From: Candidatus Kaiserbacteria bacterium
GTDB lineage: Bacteria > Patescibacteriota > Minisyncoccia > Phycocordibacterales > UBA918
Direction: 5' to 3'
DNA: 12,133 nt
NCBI GenBank assembly: GCA_003245875.1
Contig: QKBW01000003.1
Location: 1-12,133, forward strand
Position numbers and translations under genes: made by a program. The notes below the pieces were generated by a model, which was given only the letters and a program-made list of their open reading frames with translations, had not been told where the DNA came from and searched no databases. Shown here in pieces: positions 1 through 6,861 of the stretch (positions within the stretch are counted from its first letter, which is position 1; the number at the start of each line of letters is the position of its first letter).

Positions 1-111
1 TACCTGACGATTCACGGCTGCTTACATCTGCTCGGTCATGATCACGGTGCCAAAATGGACACAGTAGAAACACGCTTTAAAAAGCAATTTGGTATCAAAG
101 ACCGTGTATAG
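1..111 (+). CDS. ybeY: YbeY endoribonuclease / rRNA maturation factor, C-terminal fragment
   Basis: Only the last 36 codons and the TAG stop (109-111) are inside the window, so the gene is cut by the window edge and not necessarily broken. The reading frame begins YLTIHGCLHLLGHDHG. This contains the YbeY signature HGxLHLxGxDH, whose three histidines (residues 5, 9 and 15 of the fragment) bind the catalytic zinc ion. YbeY is a single-strand endoribonuclease involved in 16S rRNA 3'-end maturation and 70S quality control. The tail after the motif is short, as is usual for the family. ftsA follows after 39 bases on the same strand, with its own promoter-like -10 in that gap. I am confident of the family from the metal motif, although most of the protein is not visible. 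Confidence 0.9.
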   Translation, partial: YLTIHGCLHLLGHDHGAKMDTVETRFKKQFGIKDRV

Positions 112-135
112 CAACACTTTCTTTCGGTTTCGCAA

Positions 136-150
136 TGCTACAATGACTGT
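136..150 (+). promoter_or_regulatory. Extended -10 promoter of ftsA, probably giving a leaderless mRNA
   Basis: TGC-TACAAT (136-144) is an extended -10 box with 5 of 6 matches to TATAAT. Only six bases separate it from the ATG at 151, so the expected start of transcription falls on or next to the A of the start codon. No -35 match and no Shine-Dalgarno sequence are seen. Leaderless initiation is inferred from spacing alone. Confidence 0.6.
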
Positions 151-1320
151 ATGTCAGGGAAAATTGTAGCCGGTATTGATATTGGTACGTACCAGGTCAA
201 GGTTGTTATCGTGCGTCACGAACGAGAAAAGGGTGATAAAGCCCTACCACAAATAATTGGTACCGGTTATGCGGAAAGCCGAGGTCTTCGTAATGGATAC
301 ATCATAAATGATAGTGATGTCATCCGAAGTGTACGTAGTGCCGTACTACAAGCAGAAAAGGCAGCCGGTGTTGAGGTGAAGCGTGCGTACGTGTCTATCG
401 GCAGTGTTGGTCTCGACGAAGTATTTAGTCACGGAGAAGTAATCACCACGCGAGCAGATTCTGAGATCACACAATTTGACGTCGATAAGGCTGTCCAAGA
501 CAGTGAGGACCGCATCGTTGACAGTATTCCGAACCGTAAAATACTACACGCCATCCCCCTCTCCTTTGCAGTAGACAATGAGCCGGTTTTAGGACGCCCA
601 CACGGCCTTAAAGGTACGAAGCTCACGGTTGAGACACTTTTTATCACTTCCTACGAGCAACATATTAATGATCTTGTCCATGCGCTTGAAAACATTGGCA
701 TCGTCGTTGAAGACATCATGGCCGCACCTTTGGCGGCTAGTTTTGTTATGCTGACAAAGGCACAAAAGCGCGCTGGCTGTGTTTTGGCTAACATCGGTGC
801 TGAGACAGTTTCCATTGCGGTATTTGAGAACAACATTCCGATTTCTGTTAAAGTATTTCCGATTGGTTCCAATGACATAACTAATGATATTGCCTTGGGC
901 TTAAAGATTCCACTGGAAGAAGCAGAGAAGATAAAGCGAGGTACACTCATGAACCATAATTACTCCAAGCGAAAACTCGACGAAATCATAGCCGCTCGAC
1001 TCTCTGATATCTTTGAATTGATTGATGCACACCTCAAGCGTATTAAGCGTGATGGACTTTTACCGGCAGGTATTATCATCACCGGTGGTGGCTCTGGTGT
1101 TGCCTCTATACAAGACCTGGCACGCGCAGCACTACGCCTACCTTCACGTATTGCCACCCTCGACCCGGGACAAAATGGTAAGGTGAGAGACGCTTCCTGG
1201 GCAGTAGCATATGGACTCTGCATGTGGGGAGCAAGTGATGAATCAGAGACTTCCGGTATCGGTGTAGCTCATACGGCAAAAAATAAGATATTCGGTTGGC
1301 TAAGCCAGTTTCTTCCGTAA
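151..1320 (+). CDS. ftsA: Cell division protein FtsA
   Basis: FtsA is the actin-like ATPase that tethers FtsZ filaments to the inner face of the membrane and recruits later divisome proteins. The 389 residues show the actin/Hsp70 ATPase core. Phosphate-1 loop GIDIGT is at residues 8-13, phosphate-2 region ANIGAETVSIAVF at 213-225, and adenosine motif IIITGGGSG at 308-316. Between the first two lies the FtsA-specific 1C subdomain (about residues 80-165, YVSIGSVGLDEVFSHGEVITT). The last residues, NKIFGWLSQFLP, form the short amphipathic membrane-targeting helix expected at an FtsA C-terminus. Length is close to the usual 400-420. The ATG at 151 puts the first ATPase strand at the N-terminus and fits the -10 box just upstream. 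ftsZ follows after a 188-base gap with its own promoter. ftsQ and mur genes are not adjacent, unlike the classical dcw cluster. Confidence 0.96.
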   Translation: MSGKIVAGIDIGTYQVKVVIVRHEREKGDKALPQIIGTGYAESRGLRNGYIINDSDVIRSVRSAVLQAEKAAGVEVKRAYVSIGSVGLDEVFSHGEVITTRADSEITQFDVDKAVQDSEDRIVDSIPNRKILHAIPLSFAVDNEPVLGRPHGLKGTKLTVETLFITSYEQHINDLVHALENIGIVVEDIMAAPLAASFVMLTKAQKRAGCVLANIGAETVSIAVFENNIPISVKVFPIGSNDITNDIALGLKIPLEEAEKIKRGTLMNHNYSKRKLDEIIAARLSDIFELIDAHLKRIKRDGLLPAGIIITGGGSGVASIQDLARAALRLPSRIATLDPGQNGKVRDASWAVAYGLCMWGASDESETSGIGVAHTAKNKIFGWLSQFLP

Positions 1321-1344
1321 GAACACGCTCCGACCGATCAACAA

Positions 1345-1379
1345 GCAATACGCGTGCGGTGGTACCGCACGCGTATTGC
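1345..1379. terminator. Perfect 16-bp hairpin between ftsA and ftsZ without a U-tract
   Basis: Arms 1345-1360 and 1364-1379 are exact reverse complements around a three-base loop (GGT). The base of the stem is GCAATA/TATTGC. It lies 24 bases after the ftsA stop, where a terminator or attenuator would be expected. However, there is no T-run directly after it; the first short one is at 1393-1397. It may be a weak terminator, a 3'-end stabiliser of ftsA mRNA, or a processing site between ftsA and ftsZ. Confidence 0.5.
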
Positions 1380-1404
1380 GTTGGATTACCGTGTTTTTAT
1401 AGCC

Positions 1405-1447
1405 AATGTCAATCACACGAATGTCAGTGATGTCAATATAGTGACAT
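1405..1447. promoter_or_regulatory. Cluster of ATGTCA/TGACAT boxes overlapping the ftsZ -35 (putative operator)
   Basis: ATGTCA occurs at 1406-1411, 1421-1426 and 1430-1435, and its inverse TGACAT at 1442-1447. The last two form a perfect inverted repeat, ATGTCA-6 bp-TGACAT, that covers the candidate -35 box at 1441-1446. This is the layout of a repressor operator with upstream accessory half-sites. The protein that binds is unknown, and the function is inferred. Confidence 0.5.
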
Positions 1448-1469
1448 ATGTTTTTTTCCCCTGTATGAT
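1441..1469 (+). promoter_or_regulatory. Sigma-70-type promoter of ftsZ
   Basis: GTGACA (1441-1446, 5 of 6 matches to TTGACA) and TATGAT (1464-1469, 5 of 6 matches to TATAAT) are separated by the ideal 17 bases. The expected start near 1476 leaves a leader of about 33 bases. That leader has no Shine-Dalgarno-like AGGAGG before the ATG at 1509. Confidence 0.7.
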
Positions 1470-1508
1470 AGTGCTACTTACCGTAACCAGTAACCAAAGC
1501 TCTACATT

Positions 1509-2732
1509 ATGGAACAGATCAAGTCAGACGTGGAATCATTTGCGCGCATACGTGTCATCGGTGTTGGAGGCTCGGGCAACAACGCTGTGAATCACATGAT
1601 CGAGTCAAAGATCAAAGGTGTTGAGTTCGTCACTATGAACAGTGACGCGCAAGATTTACATCATTCATTAGCAAAGCGAAAAATACACATTGGTAAAAAC
1701 CTCACTCGCGGTCTTGGTGCTGGCGGCAATCCTGATATGGGACGTCGCGCTGCCGAAGAGACTCGCGAAGAAATCGCCAATGCTATTAAGGGCTCCGACA
1801 TGGTCTTTATTACCGGCGGTATGGGTGGTGGTACCGGTACCGGCGCGGCACCAATAACAGCCAAGATCGCTCGCGAGAGTGGCGCTTTGACGGTAGGTGT
1901 TGTCACCAAACCGTTTCTATTTGAAGGCCAAGAGCGTATGCGCTTAGCACTGCAAGGTATCGAGGAGCTACAAAAGGAGGTTGATGCGTTGATCATCATT
2001 CCTAACGACCGATTACTTGCAATTGTTGACCGTGAGACAACCGTCAAGAGTGCATTTGCAATGTGTGACGATGTGCTCAAGCAAGCAGTCGAGGGTATTT
2101 CAGACCTCATCACCACTGCAGGTATCATTAACGTGGACTTCGCTGACATCCGCAGTGTGATGGAGAACGCCGGCTCAGCCCTCATGGGTATTGGTATCTC
2201 TTCTGGTGAAAAACGAGCTGAGGAAGCTGCTCAAAAGGCCATCAACTCTCCCCTTTTGGAAGTTTCAATTGCGGGGGCTAAAGGTGTCCTCTTTGCCATT
2301 GCTGGAGGTGATGATTTGGGAATGCTAGAAATACAAGATGCAGCGCGAGTGATCACTGAATCAATTGATCCTCATGCCAAAGTCATCTTCGGTGCTATCA
2401 AAGATGAAAAGCTTAAGAAGAACGAACTGAAAGTAACCGTGATCGCAACCGGGTTCCCAGACCTGGAAGGTGTGCGCACACGAGACACCGTCGTACGAAC
2501 TGCACCTCGTACACCCGCACCACATGATGATGAAGAGGATGAAGTAACAGAAACACGTGGACGAATCTTCAATTCACTCAGTGTACCAAAAAGAGAAGAA
2601 CCTCAGCGAGAAGAACCAATCAACAAAGAACCAGAGAAACCAGAACCAAAACCAGTTGATCCTATTGATGAGGAGGATGATGAGGACTGGGGGGCAGTTC
2701 CAGCATTTCTTCGTCGTTCGAAGCTTAAGTAG
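1509..2732 (+). CDS. ftsZ: Cell division GTPase FtsZ
   Basis: FtsZ is the tubulin-homologous GTPase that polymerises into the division ring. In the 407 residues, the N-terminal GVGGSGNNAVNHMI (residues 18-31) begins the Rossmann-like GTPase domain. The tubulin/FtsZ signature GGMGGGTGTG is at 103-112. The T7 synergy loop NVDFAD at 208-213 carries the aspartates that complete GTP hydrolysis in the neighbouring subunit. A charged Pro/Glu/Lys linker with repeated REEP/KPEP units occupies roughly residues 325-385. The C-terminal peptide WGAVPAFLRRSKLK is the conserved tail that binds FtsA and other partners, so both halves of the FtsA-FtsZ interaction are encoded here. Length is within the usual range. 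The ATG at 1509 is chosen because it starts just before the conserved N-terminus. A promoter with a possible operator lies upstream and a strong hairpin follows the TAG stop. Confidence 0.98.
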   Translation: MEQIKSDVESFARIRVIGVGGSGNNAVNHMIESKIKGVEFVTMNSDAQDLHHSLAKRKIHIGKNLTRGLGAGGNPDMGRRAAEETREEIANAIKGSDMVFITGGMGGGTGTGAAPITAKIARESGALTVGVVTKPFLFEGQERMRLALQGIEELQKEVDALIIIPNDRLLAIVDRETTVKSAFAMCDDVLKQAVEGISDLITTAGIINVDFADIRSVMENAGSALMGIGISSGEKRAEEAAQKAINSPLLEVSIAGAKGVLFAIAGGDDLGMLEIQDAARVITESIDPHAKVIFGAIKDEKLKKNELKVTVIATGFPDLEGVRTRDTVVRTAPRTPAPHDDEEDEVTETRGRIFNSLSVPKREEPQREEPINKEPEKPEPKPVDPIDEEDDEDWGAVPAFLRRSKLK

Positions 2733-2741
2733 CCTAACTTC

Positions 2742-2782
2742 GGTATAACAAAAGCCGCAGAATATGCGGCTTTTGTTATACC
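2742..2782. terminator. 18-bp perfect hairpin terminator after ftsZ
   Basis: Arms 2742-2759 and 2765-2782 are exact reverse complements around a five-base loop (GAATA). The stem contains GCCGCA/TGCGGC near the loop, followed by an AAAA/TTTT block toward the base. The U-tract is therefore folded into the stem and the structure can work in both directions. It starts nine bases after the ftsZ stop. Confidence 0.85.
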
Positions 2783-2811
2783 CCTCCCCCGTACAAAGCA
2801 ACCACATCCTA

Positions 2812-2849
2812 TGGTATGCTGTTGACACATTATTCTGAATAGTTAGACA
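2812..2849 (+). promoter_or_regulatory. Candidate promoter(s) of the thioredoxin-reductase-like gene
   Basis: Two overlapping solutions exist. One is an extended -10 TGG-TATGCT (2812-2820), which would give a leader of about 34 bases. The other is a perfect -35 TTGACA (2822-2827) with a poor -10 TAGACA (2844-2849, spacer 16), which would start only about five bases before the ATG at 2861. No Shine-Dalgarno sequence precedes that ATG. The sequence does not decide between them. Confidence 0.45.
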
Positions 2850-2860
2850 AGATTATTTTT

Positions 2861-3784
2861 ATGTACGACCTTCTCATCATTGGCGGTGGACCGGCTGGTA
2901 TTGCTGCCGGAGTATATGCTTCTCGCAAGCAGCTCAAAACTTGTTTCATTACCAAGGAATGGGGTGGACAAAGTATTGTTTCCCCAGATATTCAAAACTG
3001 GATCGGTACACCATCAATTTCAGGTACCGACCTTGCTAAGAGTATGCAGCAACACCTTGAAGCATATGCTGGTGAATGGGTTGACATTATGGCAACAGAA
3101 CCAGTTACAACTCTGACCAAAGAAGCCGACGGATTCACTGCCACACTACCATCAGGAAAAACTATCACCGGAAAAACTGTTTTGGTCGCAACTGGTTCAG
3201 AACGTCGCCATCTTGATATACCTGGCGCAGCAGAATTTGAAAACAAAGGTCTTACCTACTGTGCAACCTGCGATGGCCCAATGTTTAGTGGACAAGACGT
3301 GGCAGTTGTTGGCGGCGGCAATGCTGGATTTGAAACGGCAGCCCAGCTGCTTGCCTACGCAAAAAGCGTAACACTCTTACAACACGGAGACCAATACAAA
3401 GCCGACCCTGTCACTGTTGAAAAAGTTCTGTCTCACCCTAATATGCGCGGCATTTTAAATGCAACTACAACAGCAGTAACTGGTGACACATTCGTCACGG
3501 GCATTACTTACAAAGACGATACGACCAATGAAGAGCAAACCGTACCTGTCACCGGAATTTTTGTTGAAATCGGCATGGTGCCAAACACTGATTTTGTCAA
3601 AGACATTCTCGCACTTGATAACTACAAGCGAGTGCAAATAGATCCCTGGACCCAACAAACAAATGTACCCGGAATATGGGCAGCCGGTGACTGCACCAAT
3701 GTGCGCTACCACCAAAACAATATTTCAGCTGGCGATGCAGTGCGTGCCCTGGAAGACATCTACATTTATCTTCGTGCTAAATAG
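2861..3784 (+). CDS. Thioredoxin-reductase-like FAD/NAD(P)-dependent disulfide reductase
   Basis: This is a low-molecular-weight TrxR-type flavoprotein of 307 residues, close to E. coli TrxB in length. It has the FAD-binding GGGPAG (8-13) with the following helix, the redox-active CATC (Cys134, Cys137), a second nucleotide-binding motif GGGNAGFETA (151-160), and the terminal FAD motif GIWAAGDCTN. The usual NADPH 2'-phosphate motif HRRxxxR is missing: the equivalent stretch reads LLQHGDQYK (172-180). Together with GIFVEIGMVPNT and the GPMF after CATC, this resembles the reductase part of AhpF, which uses NADH. The AhpF N-terminal thioredoxin-like domains are absent. It likely passes electrons to a thioredoxin-like or peroxiredoxin partner; a Bcp peroxiredoxin is encoded at 8771-9238, but no thioredoxin gene is visible. 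It is a single-gene unit between two hairpin terminators. Family membership is firm, but cofactor and partner are inferred. trxB is the conventional name but is left off because of the missing motif. Confidence 0.9.
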   Translation: MYDLLIIGGGPAGIAAGVYASRKQLKTCFITKEWGGQSIVSPDIQNWIGTPSISGTDLAKSMQQHLEAYAGEWVDIMATEPVTTLTKEADGFTATLPSGKTITGKTVLVATGSERRHLDIPGAAEFENKGLTYCATCDGPMFSGQDVAVVGGGNAGFETAAQLLAYAKSVTLLQHGDQYKADPVTVEKVLSHPNMRGILNATTTAVTGDTFVTGITYKDDTTNEEQTVPVTGIFVEIGMVPNTDFVKDILALDNYKRVQIDPWTQQTNVPGIWAAGDCTNVRYHQNNISAGDAVRALEDIYIYLRAK

Positions 3785-3789
3785 CATTG

Positions 3790-3822
3790 CGATAAACCCC
3801 TCCGTCTCGGAGGGGTTTATCG
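3790..3822. terminator. 15-bp perfect hairpin terminator after the reductase gene
   Basis: Arms 3790-3804 and 3808-3822 are exact reverse complements around a three-base loop (TCT). The stem is GC-rich near the loop (CCCCTCCG/CGGAGGGG) and AT-rich at the base (ATAAA/TTTAT). It begins five bases after the TAG stop. Confidence 0.8.
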
Positions 3823-3824
3823 TG

Positions 3825-3855
3825 TGCATAACCACTGTATAACTCCGTGTATAAC
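3825..3855. repeat. Three phased direct repeats TGYATAAC upstream of the DUF389 gene
   Basis: TGCATAAC (3825-3832), TGTATAAC (3836-3843) and TGTATAAC (3848-3855) start 11 and 12 bases apart, close to one helical turn. They fill the space between the preceding terminator and the candidate -10. This is the arrangement of tandem binding sites for a transcription factor. No known regulator is assigned. Confidence 0.5.
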
Positions 3856-3864
3856 CGGTGAGTA

Positions 3865-3873
3865 TGTCATAAT
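3865..3873 (+). promoter_or_regulatory. Extended -10 promoter of the DUF389 gene
   Basis: TGT-CATAAT (3865-3873) is an extended -10 with 5 of 6 matches. No good -35 is visible 16-18 bases upstream, and that position is occupied by the third direct repeat, which suggests activator dependence. The expected leader is about 20 bases, with no Shine-Dalgarno sequence before the ATG at 3900. Confidence 0.5.
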
Positions 3874-3899
3874 AGGGACGTTACGGATAACTTTTTTGT

Positions 3900-5258
3900 A
3901 TGCAATTTAAACTCCACACCTACCTCTACCACCTACTTGATCTACGGCATGGTGCTGAAGACAAACACATTATCATTGAAAACGTTAAGGATGATGGTGA
4001 CTTTAGCAGTGCACGTTTTTGGACGTTAGTCGCAGCTATTGGAGTCGCCTCGGTCGGACTCAATATCAACTCCATTCCGGTTGTCATCGGTGCTATGCTC
4101 ATTTCCCCATTGATGGGACCGATCGTCAGTATGGGTCTGGCTCTGGCTATTTACGACTGGGGCTTGTTGCGTCGCTCATTTCGCAACCTACTCATCCTCA
4201 CTGCCAGCAGCATCGTCATTTCAGCCATTTATTTTTCACTCACCCCAATTACGGCCGCCCAATCAGAGCTTCTTTCTCGTACCCAACCGACCATCTTTGA
4301 CGTGCTTATTGCAATATTTGGTGGTATTGCCGGATTTATAGCGATTAGTCGAGCCAAACAGGGATACGTTATTGCCGGCGTTGCCATTGCAACCGCTCTT
4401 ATTCCACCTCTCTGTACCGTAGGCTATGGTATAGCTACGCTACAGTTGGTCTTTATATTCGGTGCCTTTTATTTGTTCTTGATCAACTGTATTTTTATTT
4501 GTCTCGCTTCATTACTAGTTGCTAAGTACCTCAAGCTGCCAAAGCATGAGTATCCTGATGAAATCCACCGTCGTCGTGTCTCACGAGTAATTACTAGTGT
4601 CATCATCATTATCACCCTCCCTGCCACCTATCTTGCATACACATTCGTAGGGGAAAGTCATTTCAATACAAATGCAGATCACTACATCACGTCTGTATTT
4701 ACTGACAACGGCCACATCGTAGTGTATGAAAATAAAACTTATACTCGCACTACCAAATCTATAGAGCTGGCGTTTCTAGATGAACATTTCACTCCGGAAG
4801 AGATAGCCACCTTCGAAGATCGACTTAAGGATTATGGCCTGTCTGATGTAACGTTGGTGATCAAGCAAAATAATGCTTCGCCTGAAGCAGCCGACTGGAA
4901 CAAGCTGCTTTCAGACCTTAAAGGTAGTGAGGCAGCGGTAACCGCCCTACAAAGCAAACTCGACAGTGAACGTAAGGCCGCTGACGCGCCAACCAAGTTG
5001 CTGGCGGAGTTACGCTCGTTTGCACCAGAGATTACCGATATTGCGATTGGTTCATTCATCTATGGAACAGACGCGACCGGCATAGCTACTACTACAGCAC
5101 TTATTGATCATGGCAATACATCACTCGTGCCAGACGTAGCAGAAACAATTACCACTTGGCTTCGTCACCGTTTGAGCGACGAAACAATGCGCGTCATTTT
5201 CATTCCGCCAGTTACGGCCCCCGTAGTCGACGAAGCATCGTCAACCATTGGTAGATAA
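3900..5258 (+). CDS. DUF389 family integral membrane protein
   Basis: The family is recognised from its two hallmark membrane segments: IPVVIGAMLISPLMGPIVSMGLAL (residues 59-82) and GYVIAGVAIATALIPPLCTVGYGIA (155-179). About seven hydrophobic stretches are visible, near residues 40-56, 60-84, 96-115, 132-150, 156-180, 183-208 and 228-249. After them comes a soluble tail of about 200 residues (250-452) with a charged, probably helical segment around 328-372. DUF389 proteins are widespread and mostly uncharacterised, so no substrate or reaction is assigned. The 452-residue length includes a larger C-terminal soluble part than the membrane core alone. The ATG at 3900 has no Shine-Dalgarno sequence; a short N-terminal cytoplasmic stretch precedes the first membrane helix. 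The gene is a single unit, convergent with pyruvate kinase across a shared bidirectional terminator. Phased repeats upstream suggest specific regulation. Confidence 0.88.
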   Translation: MQFKLHTYLYHLLDLRHGAEDKHIIIENVKDDGDFSSARFWTLVAAIGVASVGLNINSIPVVIGAMLISPLMGPIVSMGLALAIYDWGLLRRSFRNLLILTASSIVISAIYFSLTPITAAQSELLSRTQPTIFDVLIAIFGGIAGFIAISRAKQGYVIAGVAIATALIPPLCTVGYGIATLQLVFIFGAFYLFLINCIFICLASLLVAKYLKLPKHEYPDEIHRRRVSRVITSVIIIITLPATYLAYTFVGESHFNTNADHYITSVFTDNGHIVVYENKTYTRTTKSIELAFLDEHFTPEEIATFEDRLKDYGLSDVTLVIKQNNASPEAADWNKLLSDLKGSEAAVTALQSKLDSERKAADAPTKLLAELRSFAPEITDIAIGSFIYGTDATGIATTTALIDHGNTSLVPDVAETITTWLRHRLSDETMRVIFIPPVTAPVVDEASSTIGR

Positions 5259-5261
5259 CTT

Positions 5262-5306
5262 AAATAAAACACCGCGTCGCCCAGAAGGCGACGCGGTGTT
5301 TTATTT
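5262..5306. terminator. 20-bp bidirectional hairpin terminator between DUF389 and pyk
   Basis: Arms 5262-5281 and 5287-5306 are exact reverse complements around the five-base loop CAGAA. The stem is GC-rich near the loop and AAATAAAA/TTTTATTT at its base, so each strand ends in a T-rich run. It begins three bases after the DUF389 stop and ends eight bases before the pyk stop, serving both converging genes. Confidence 0.9.
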
Positions 5307-5314
5307 TCTATATG

Positions 5315-6757
5315 TTACACTAATTCTTCGTCATTTTTGGTAGCTTTATGAATGTGTCGTATCAACATCATGTTGGTTGAGCCAGGTTTACCAAAAGGAA
5401 CACCAGCACCAATAATAAAGGTGTCGCCAATCTTACCGATCTTATGCGACACAACGGCCTCCATTGCGACTTTCTGCGCGACACGAAGACGATCGACTCC
5501 CTTTACCAATTGGGCCTCACACCCAAACACCAACTGCATTTTATGCAGCGTTGTCTCACGTGGAGTCAACACGAGTACCGGCACCTGTGGTCGATAACGC
5601 GCAACCATGCGCCCGGTATACCCACTCTCGCTAAGCGCTACAATAGCGACCGCACCCGTTGGCTCAACACTACGAACAATTGAACGACTGACCGCATCAC
5701 AATTATTGACCGGCTTGAAATCCCATTTCTGCTGTACACTTACCAAGTAACCATCAGACTCTATTTCGGTAGCCACACGAGCCATCGTTGCCACAGCCGC
5801 CACCGGATTTTCACCAACCGCCGTTTCATCTGAGAGCATGACCGCATCAGTGCCATCAATGATAGCGTTCGCAATATCATTTACCTCCGCACGTGTTGGT
5901 GTAACCGACACACGCATTGAATCCAACATCTGTGTTGCCGTGATCACCGGCTTACCACGTCGATTCGCCATTTGGATAATACGCTTCTGCATGAGTGGTA
6001 CCTGCTCAGCCGGGATCTCAATTGCCAAGTCCCCGCGTGCCACCATAATGGCATCAGCAGCATCCACGATCTCTTCAAGATTATCAACAGCTGATTTGGT
6101 CTCGATCTTAGCAACAATTGCGACGTCATGGTCCCCAATCAGTTTGCGTAACTGAACAATATCTTTGGCTGAACGCACAAATGACAGTGTGACAAAGGTC
6201 ACACCCTGTGACAAACCATACACCAAATCTTTTTTATCTTTAGCGGTCAATGCAGCGATTGACAGATACCCGTTCGGTACATTTACACCACGCCTACCAC
6301 GAATGGTGCCTCCAACCATAATGGTCGTATGCACTTCCGTTTCGGTGGTGCGGTCAACACGTAGCTGCTGCTTACCATCGTTCAGATAAATAGTGATCCC
6401 TGACTTTACCTCTTGCGGCAGCTTTTTATAGTTTACAAAGACGCGATCTACAGTTCCCGGCCCCGGCTTGGTGGTCAACACCAACTTCTTCCCTTTTACC
6501 AAAGTTACGGTTTCAGTCGTGAAATCTCCGATACGGATTTTTGGACCAGAGAGATCTTGTAAGATAGCCAAAGGCCGGCCGGCCTTTTGAGCAGCTTCGC
6601 GTGCATTCTTAATAAGCTCCGTATACTGAGCATGATCACCGTGGCTCATATTAAGGCGCGCCACCGAAAGGCCGGCCTTGATCATCTTTTCAATAGTTAC
6701 AACATCTGCCGAACTAGGGCCTAATGTGGCCACAATTTTTGTCTTTGTTTTAAACAT
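5315..6757 (-). CDS. pyk: Pyruvate kinase (K+-independent type by sequence)
   Basis: The enzyme converts phosphoenolpyruvate and ADP to pyruvate and ATP, the last step of glycolysis, in the cytoplasm. Its 480 residues match the usual 470-480. Visible motifs are KTKIVATLGPSS (4-15), substrate-binding ARLNMSHG (33-40), the catalytic lysine and metal-binding glutamate in IVAKIE (K217, E219), MVARGDLAIEIP (238-249), ITATQMLDSM (272-281) and PTRAEVNDIANAIIDGTDAVMLSDETAVG (287-315). The B domain lies at about 76-165 and the C-terminal regulatory domain at about 340-480. The position equivalent to rabbit Glu117 is lysine (K73 in DLSGPKIR), the known signature of K+-independent pyruvate kinases. No extra C-terminal phosphotransferase-like domain is present. 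The ATG at 6757 gives the canonical N-terminus. It diverges from the AhpD-like gene at 6904. Confidence 0.97.
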   Translation of the reverse strand: MFKTKTKIVATLGPSSADVVTIEKMIKAGLSVARLNMSHGDHAQYTELIKNAREAAQKAGRPLAILQDLSGPKIRIGDFTTETVTLVKGKKLVLTTKPGPGTVDRVFVNYKKLPQEVKSGITIYLNDGKQQLRVDRTTETEVHTTIMVGGTIRGRRGVNVPNGYLSIAALTAKDKKDLVYGLSQGVTFVTLSFVRSAKDIVQLRKLIGDHDVAIVAKIETKSAVDNLEEIVDAADAIMVARGDLAIEIPAEQVPLMQKRIIQMANRRGKPVITATQMLDSMRVSVTPTRAEVNDIANAIIDGTDAVMLSDETAVGENPVAAVATMARVATEIESDGYLVSVQQKWDFKPVNNCDAVSRSIVRSVEPTGAVAIVALSESGYTGRMVARYRPQVPVLVLTPRETTLHKMQLVFGCEAQLVKGVDRLRVAQKVAMEAVVSHKIGKIGDTFIIGAGVPFGKPGSTNMMLIRHIHKATKNDEELV

Positions 6758-6764
6758 ACCTGCA

Positions 6765-6773
6765 AGCGTACCA
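6765..6773 (-). promoter_or_regulatory. Possible extended -10 immediately upstream of pyk
   Basis: On the minus strand TGG-TACGCT ends seven bases before the ATG, which would give a leaderless transcript, but the hexamer has only 3 of 6 consensus matches. Better hexamers further upstream on the same strand (TACTAT, 6795-6800, and TACAAT, near 6816-6821) would give leaders of about 30-55 bases. The true start is undecided. Confidence 0.3.
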
Positions 6774-6861
6774 CAAACCGAGCCCCCTGTGGAGATAGTA
6801 CACTGTTCACGTCTATTGTATATCTCTGTGCATCGAAAGACAGCACCCGGCTGCTACGTAG

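Noticed and set aside
1354..1590. 78-residue plus-strand open frame spanning the ftsZ promoter and start
   Set aside because: It covers the hairpin, the box cluster and the promoter, overlaps ftsZ in another frame, and has no ribosome binding site.
1661..2185. 174-residue open frame on the minus strand opposite ftsZ
   Set aside because: It lies wholly inside ftsZ, is rich in Ser/Ala/Pro/Arg as expected of an antisense shadow frame, and has no initiation signals or recognisable motif.
2574..2830. Minus-strand open frames opposite the ftsZ C-terminal linker
   Set aside because: The low-complexity Trp/Phe- or Ser-rich translation mirrors the GAA/CCA-rich linker codons and crosses the terminator hairpin.
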